Source: Rhodomicrobium vannielii ATCC 17100
GTDB taxonomy: Bacteria; Pseudomonadota; Alphaproteobacteria; Rhizobiales; Rhodomicrobiaceae
Direction of reading: 5' to 3'
Assembly (NCBI RefSeq): GCF_000166055.1
Contig: NC_014664.1
Location: 186,001 to 250,000 of the forward strand
Length of the DNA: 64,000 bases
Shown here piece after piece: positions 60,404 through 64,000 of the stretch (its first letter is position 1; each line of letters begins with the position of its first letter). The translations under genes were made by a program, and so were the position numbers. Below the pieces are notes generated by a model. The model was not told the origin of the DNA. It made no database searches and saw nothing but the letters and a program-made list of their open reading frames with translations.

Positions 60404-61890
60404 AGGTCCGCAAGTAGCGCCTCCGATGCGAGAGCGCCAGACAGCGCCGCCATCGGAATGCCCGGCCCCGGATGGACGCTCCCCCCCGCGAAATAGAGGC
60501 CCGGCATGGTCGAGCGCGTCCCCTGTCTCTGGAACGACGCCATCCAGCCGTGCGAGGCCCGGCCGTAGATCGCGCCTCCCGTTCCCGGCAGAAGCGTCTC
60601 GAAATCCTGCGGCGCGGTTCTCACCAGCGCTCCCGGCAGCGGGCGAAGCGTTAGGCCGCATGTTTCCATCAGCCGGAAAGTCTTCGTCTCGCATTCTTCG
60701 ATCTCCGCTAGGCTGAGGCCGGAACCATTGAGTAGAGCAGGGGCATTGACGACGGTCAGGAAGCGTTCGGCACCGTCTTCGCTTCGACCTCCGCGTCCGT
60801 CGCGATCTTGCGCACAAAGATAAACCGTTGGCGCGGGCGGAAGTTTTCGCTGCCTGAAAATAGCGTCGAATTCCAGATGATAGGGCGCTGCCGGGAAGAA
60901 GACAGTATGCCGCGCGAGAGGCAAGCCCGAAGCTTCGGCCTGAAAGGCGAGCGTGAGCGCCGACAGCGACCGGCGGCGAGGCGGAACGCGGCGCGTGGCG
61001 CTCGCGGCATCGCGGCCGAGGCGGCCCGCCGCAACGGGCGAAGGGTCGGCGTTCAGCACCACGGCGTCAGCGGCGATGTGCTCCCCGCTCGCAAGGCGCA
61101 CGCCCGAAGCCCGGCCGAATTCGGCGGTCACTTCCGCTACCTCCGCGCCGTAGCGGTACACGACGCCGAGCCGCCGCCCGAGCGATTCGAGCGCAAGGGC
61201 GATTTTGTGCATGCCGCCATCCACGAGCCACACGCCTTGCTGCTCGACATGGGCGACGAGCATCAGTGTGGCGGGCGAGGCGAAAGGCGATGCGCCGCAA
61301 TAGGTGGAGTAGCGCGCGAAAAGCTGGCGCAGCCGAGGGTCGCTCATGTGGCGGCATACGGCATTCCAGAAGGTCTCGTAAGGGTTGATGCGCCAGAGGT
61401 CGGAGAAAGCGACGGGGCCGACGCGCCAGATCAGTTTGGGCAGGCTCGGCTTCTGCGCGCGGATGAACGAGGGGTCTAGGATGCGGTAGATTTCCGCCGC
61501 CTCGCGGCAGAACGCTCGGTAGCCTTGGGCGTTCTCCGCGCCTGCAAAATCCGCGATGGCATCGAAGCTGCGTTCCTCATCCGCGAAGAGATCGAGCGTG
61601 CTTCCGTCCTCCCACGCATGGCGTGCGATGATTTCGGCGGGCTTGACGGTGAGGTAATCGGAAAGCGACGCGCCCGCCTTCTCGAAGATGGCCTCGAAGA
61701 CCTCGCGCATCGTGAACACGGTGGGGCCTGCGTCGATGGCCGTCCCGCCTGCGTCGACTTCGCGCATTTTGCCGCCCGGCTTGTCGAACTTCTCGACCAC
61801 GGTGACGGCGACCCCTTCCGCGGCGAGGTTAACTGCGGCGGACAACCCGCCTATGCCTGCCCCGACGATGACGACACGTGTCTCCGGCAA
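60322..61890 (-). CDS. crtD: Hydroxyneurosporene (methoxyneurosporene) desaturase CrtD
   Basis: The product of 522 residues is a CrtI-family FAD enzyme: RVVIVGAGIGGLSAAVNLA at the start, DAGPTVFTMREVFE and C-terminal PGLYFAGGSVHPGPGIPMA. It adds the 3,4 double bond to hydroxylated or methoxylated acyclic carotenoids. TTG at 61890 with GGGAG six bases upstream is chosen; GTG 61920 is in frame too. The open frame reaches to 62961 only as a shadow of crtF. The last 30 residues (RLLHRMATPGG to the end) go beyond the usual CrtD end and overlap crtC. It is divergent from crtF. Confidence 0.92.
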   Translation of the reverse strand: MPETRVVIVGAGIGGLSAAVNLAAEGVAVTVVEKFDKPGGKMREVDAGGTAIDAGPTVFTMREVFEAIFEKAGASLSDYLTVKPAEIIARHAWEDGSTLDLFADEERSFDAIADFAGAENAQGYRAFCREAAEIYRILDPSFIRAQKPSLPKLIWRVGPVAFSDLWRINPYETFWNAVCRHMSDPRLRQLFARYSTYCGASPFASPATLMLVAHVEQQGVWLVDGGMHKIALALESLGRRLGVVYRYGAEVAEVTAEFGRASGVRLASGEHIAADAVVLNADPSPVAAGRLGRDAASATRRVPPRRRSLSALTLAFQAEASGLPLARHTVFFPAAPYHLEFDAIFRQRKLPPAPTVYLCAQDRDGRGGRSEDGAERFLTVVNAPALLNGSGLSLAEIEECETKTFRLMETCGLTLRPLPGALVRTAPQDFETLLPGTGGAIYGRASHGWMASFQRQGTRSTMPGLYFAGGSVHPGPGIPMAALSGALASEALLADLALPRLLHRMATPGGMSMRSAQTIATD

Positions 61891-61989
61891 ATGAATCTCC
61901 CGCAAGAACGGCGTTGACACGCCGACCGGTGACCGTCCAAGAGTGACGGCAGGGCTTGGGACAAAAAGCAGACGAACAGGCCACGCGCG

Positions 61990-63177
61990 GTGACTCATCC
62001 TCGAAATATCGCAAAATTGGATAAACGAAGCAACTTTAACGCTTTGATGGACCGCGCATTTGCGTTCCGCGACCGGGTGCTGTCGAGCCCGCGCTTCATC
62101 CGCTTCGCCGAGACGTTTCCGCTGACGCGCCCGATTGCGCGGCGCGAGGCGGGCGCGTTGTTCGATCTTTGCTCCGGCTTCATCTATTCGCAAGTGCTGC
62201 TGTCGTGCGTGCGGCTCGGCCTGTTCGAGCACCTGCGCGGCGGACCGTTGGCGCGGGACGAAATCGCGCGGCGCCTCGGCCTCGGCGAGGATGCCACGGC
62301 GCGGCTTCTGACGGCGGCGGTCGCCCTGCGGCTCGCGGAGGAACGGAGCGGCGGGCGTTACGGCCTCGGGCGGCTCGGCGCTGCTGTGCTGGCGAGCCCC
62401 GGCCTCACCGCGATGGTGGAACATCACGGCCTCGTCTATCGCGACCTCGAAGACCCCGTTGCGCTGCTGCGCGGCGAATCGAAGACCCCGAGCGCGGGCG
62501 AGGCGGTGAACCCTGCGGCCGACAAGGGCACGCATCTCGCCTCCTATTGGCCGTATGCCGAGGGCGATACGAGCGCGGATCGCGACGCGGTTTCGGCCTA
62601 TACGGCGCTCATGGCCGCGACGCAGCCCGCCATCGCCGAAGAGGTGCTCGACGCCTACGATTTCACGCGCCACCGCTGCCTCATGGATGTCGGCGGCGGC
62701 GACGGCACATTTCTGCGCGCGGCGGCAAGGCGCGTGCCCGCCCTCGACCTCGTGCTGTTCGACATGCCCGCCGTGGCCGATCTCGCAGACGCAAAATTCA
62801 AGGCGGCAAACCTCGCTCACCGGGCGAAAGCGGCGGGCGGCGATTTTACGAAGGATCTGCCGAAAGGCGCAGACGTCGTGACGCTCGTTCGGGTGCTGCT
62901 CGATCATGACGACGACACCGCGCTGAAGATCCTGACATCGGTCCGCGCCGCGTTGCCGCAAGGCGGGGTGCTCGTCGTTGCCGAACCGATGGCCGGAACG
63001 CGTGGCGCTGAGAAGGTCGCGGCCTATTTCAGCCTCTATCTGATGGCAATGGGACGCGGCAGGCCCCGCACCGAAGCGCAGCTTCGCGACCTGTTACAGC
63101 GGGCGGGCTTTACAGCGATCAAGCGCTGTGCCACCCATCAGCCGCTTCTCGTCCGCGTGCTCGCAGCCACATTTTGA
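61990..63177 (+). CDS. crtF: Hydroxyneurosporene O-methyltransferase CrtF
   Basis: The 395-residue protein has a dimerisation domain (FSGFIYSQ-type region LFDLCSGFIYSQVLLSCVRLGL) and a SAM domain with CLMDVGGGDGTFLRAAA, VLFDMPAV, GDFTKDLPKGADVVTLVRVLLDHDD and VVAEPMAGTRG, as in plant-type O-methyltransferases and CrtF. It methylates the 1-hydroxyl group of acyclic carotenoids on the way to spirilloxanthin-type pigments. GTG 61990 is used; ATG 62047 (residue 20) is an alternative. It stands directly before bchC, the usual crtF-bchC order of purple bacteria. Confidence 0.92.
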   Translation: MTHPRNIAKLDKRSNFNALMDRAFAFRDRVLSSPRFIRFAETFPLTRPIARREAGALFDLCSGFIYSQVLLSCVRLGLFEHLRGGPLARDEIARRLGLGEDATARLLTAAVALRLAEERSGGRYGLGRLGAAVLASPGLTAMVEHHGLVYRDLEDPVALLRGESKTPSAGEAVNPAADKGTHLASYWPYAEGDTSADRDAVSAYTALMAATQPAIAEEVLDAYDFTRHRCLMDVGGGDGTFLRAAARRVPALDLVLFDMPAVADLADAKFKAANLAHRAKAAGGDFTKDLPKGADVVTLVRVLLDHDDDTALKILTSVRAALPQGGVLVVAEPMAGTRGAEKVAAYFSLYLMAMGRGRPRTEAQLRDLLQRAGFTAIKRCATHQPLLVRVLAATF

Positions 63178-63190
63178 TATCTAGAACGAG

Positions 63191-63230
63191 TGTAAGTTTG
63201 AATTGACATATAAGTCGGTCAAGCTAGGAT
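63191..63230 (+). promoter_or_regulatory. bchC promoter with PpsR/CrtJ-type operator
   Basis: TGTAAGTTTGAATTGACA (63191-63208) fits TGT-N12-ACA and overlaps a perfect -35 TTGACA (63203-63208), followed after 16 bases by TAGGAT (63225-63230) as -10. The bchC ATG is at 63261. Binding of PpsR here would block RNA polymerase, as known for bchC in Rhodobacter. Confidence 0.8.
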
Positions 63231-63260
63231 GACACAGCTTCCGAAGAGACTAGTTGTGCA

Positions 63261-64000
63261 ATGGCCCTCCTTCAAGAGTTTCCAACCGAGACATTAGCTG
63301 TCGTTCTGGAAGAGCCCGAAAAGCTCGGCCTGCGCCGGCTTGCGCTTCCGTCTCCGGGGGATGCCGATGTCGTCATCGACGTCGAGTGGAGCGGGATCAG
63401 CACGGGCACGGAACGCCTCCTTTATACCGGGCGCATGCCGCATTTTCCGGGCATGGGTTATCCGCTGGTTCCGGGCTATGAGTCCGTGGGCCGCATTTCA
63501 TGGGCGGGTCCGGCGGCTGGCATTTCGGTCGGGGAGCGCGTTTTCATTCCCGGCGCAAATTGTTATGGCGAAGTTCGCGGGCTTTTCGGCGGCACGGCGT
63601 CCCGAATCGTGATGCCGGGCGCGCGCGCCATTCCGATTGCCGAAAGCCTCGGCGAGCAGGGCATCCTGTTCGCTCTCTCGGCGACCGCGCATCACGCGGC
63701 GTTCTCCGACAAGGGCGTTCCTGCCGACCTCATCATCGGGCATGGCGTTCTCGGTCGCCTCATCGCGCGGATCGTGGTTGCGAGCGGTGCTTCGGCCCCG
63801 ACGATCTGGGAAAAGAATCCCGCGCGTTTCGATGGCGCACAAGGATATACGGTGCTCGATCCCGATCAGGATCCGCGCCGCGATTATCGGGTCATCTGCG
63901 ACGTGAGCGGCGACTCGACCATTATCGACTCGCTCGTGGCGCGGCTCGCGCCCGGCGGTGAAATCATTCTCGCCGGTTTCTATGCCGACCGGCTCTCCTT
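63261..64000 (+). CDS. bchC: Bacteriochlorophyllide a dehydrogenase BchC, 5' part
   Basis: The first 246 codons are present and the gene runs off the window. The product starts MALLQEFPTETLAVVLEEPE and has VIDVEWSGISTGTERLLYTG, FPGMGYPLVPGYESVGRI and LIIGHGVLGRLIARI (NAD motif), the BchC pattern within the medium-chain dehydrogenase family without the catalytic zinc set. It oxidises the 3-hydroxyethyl group of bacteriochlorophyllide to 3-acetyl. It is the first bch gene of the photosynthesis cluster that is expected to continue with bchXYZ and puf genes to the right. Confidence 0.95.
   Translation, partial: MALLQEFPTETLAVVLEEPEKLGLRRLALPSPGDADVVIDVEWSGISTGTERLLYTGRMPHFPGMGYPLVPGYESVGRISWAGPAAGISVGERVFIPGANCYGEVRGLFGGTASRIVMPGARAIPIAESLGEQGILFALSATAHHAAFSDKGVPADLIIGHGVLGRLIARIVVASGASAPTIWEKNPARFDGAQGYTVLDPDQDPRRDYRVICDVSGDSTIIDSLVARLAPGGEIILAGFYADRLS

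Noticed and set aside
60150-60413. Separate gene starting at TTG 60413 with a good GGAGG site
   Set aside because: The frame encodes Arg/Cys-rich sequence without family resemblance and overlaps crtC entirely; it is relevant only to the crtC start question.

Overview
The window is high-GC, gene-dense DNA from an alphaproteobacterium of the Hyphomicrobiales type that is an anoxygenic phototroph. The order is suggested by CpdR, HdaA beside a polyphosphate kinase/exopolyphosphatase pair, an NDUFS4-type complex I subunit, DUF2842, a PodJ-like polarity protein and a dispersed palindromic repeat of the kind found in this order. Phototrophy is shown by carotenoid genes at both ends and by crtD/crtC, crtF and bchC at the right edge, which is the start of a photosynthesis gene cluster running off the window. 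A Rhodomicrobium-like organism would fit, but this is inference from gene content only.

Layout. 1-3950: end of an acetyltransferase gene, then crtZ and crtE leftward and a DUF1330 gene plus crtI rightward, with a TGT-N12-ACA (PpsR/CrtJ type) palindrome between the divergent units. 4295-8250: a run of small secreted low-complexity proteins (Ala/Lys/Pro, Gly-rich and Cys-rich) with DUF2842 among them. 8350-16973: methionine synthesis (metY), an acetyltransferase, a type III polyketide synthase/methyltransferase/FAD-oxidoreductase operon, a lytic transglycosylase, 3-hydroxybutyrate dehydrogenase and an amino-acid-type binding protein. 17006-24066: a large membrane glycosyltransferase, then an unassigned two-gene module (338-aa ORF plus a protein with two P-loop ATPase halves) and a PdeM-like protein that has lost its metal ligands. 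24124-33764: TIGR02186/TauE pair, PodJ-like protein, cpdR, site-2 protease, isochorismatase-like hydrolase and cydAB.

34021-45398: DUF3096, tRNA-Val(GAC) followed by a small lower-GC gene, moeA, complex I subunit, sugar epimerase, PadR regulator with repeated operator-like sequences, flavin reductase/DUF2252 pair, a 29-residue membrane micro-ORF, dsbB and a DedA-like gene, a RuBisCO-like protein/cupin operon and a secreted PHB-depolymerase-family esterase. 45395-59313: TPR protein, a degenerate GH3 protein, glycosyltransferase, MAPEG, AI-2E-type transporter, hdaA, ppk, ppx, a DnaJ-like cochaperone, an FAH-family hydrolase and a 34-residue Ala/Lys/Pro protein. 59429-64000: crtC, crtD (leftward), crtF and bchC (rightward).

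How it fits together. CrtE makes the C20 precursor, CrtI desaturates phytoene, and CrtC/CrtD/CrtF give the acyclic methoxylated (spirilloxanthin-type) end groups, while CrtZ suggests a second branch of hydroxylated cyclic carotenoids. The RuBisCO-like protein plus cupin resembles the route that sends methylthioadenosine carbon back into isoprenoid precursors. The least explained items are the two-ATPase module with its neighbour, the two pseudoenzymes (PdeM-like and GH3-like), the crtC start, and the repeats between ppk and ppx.
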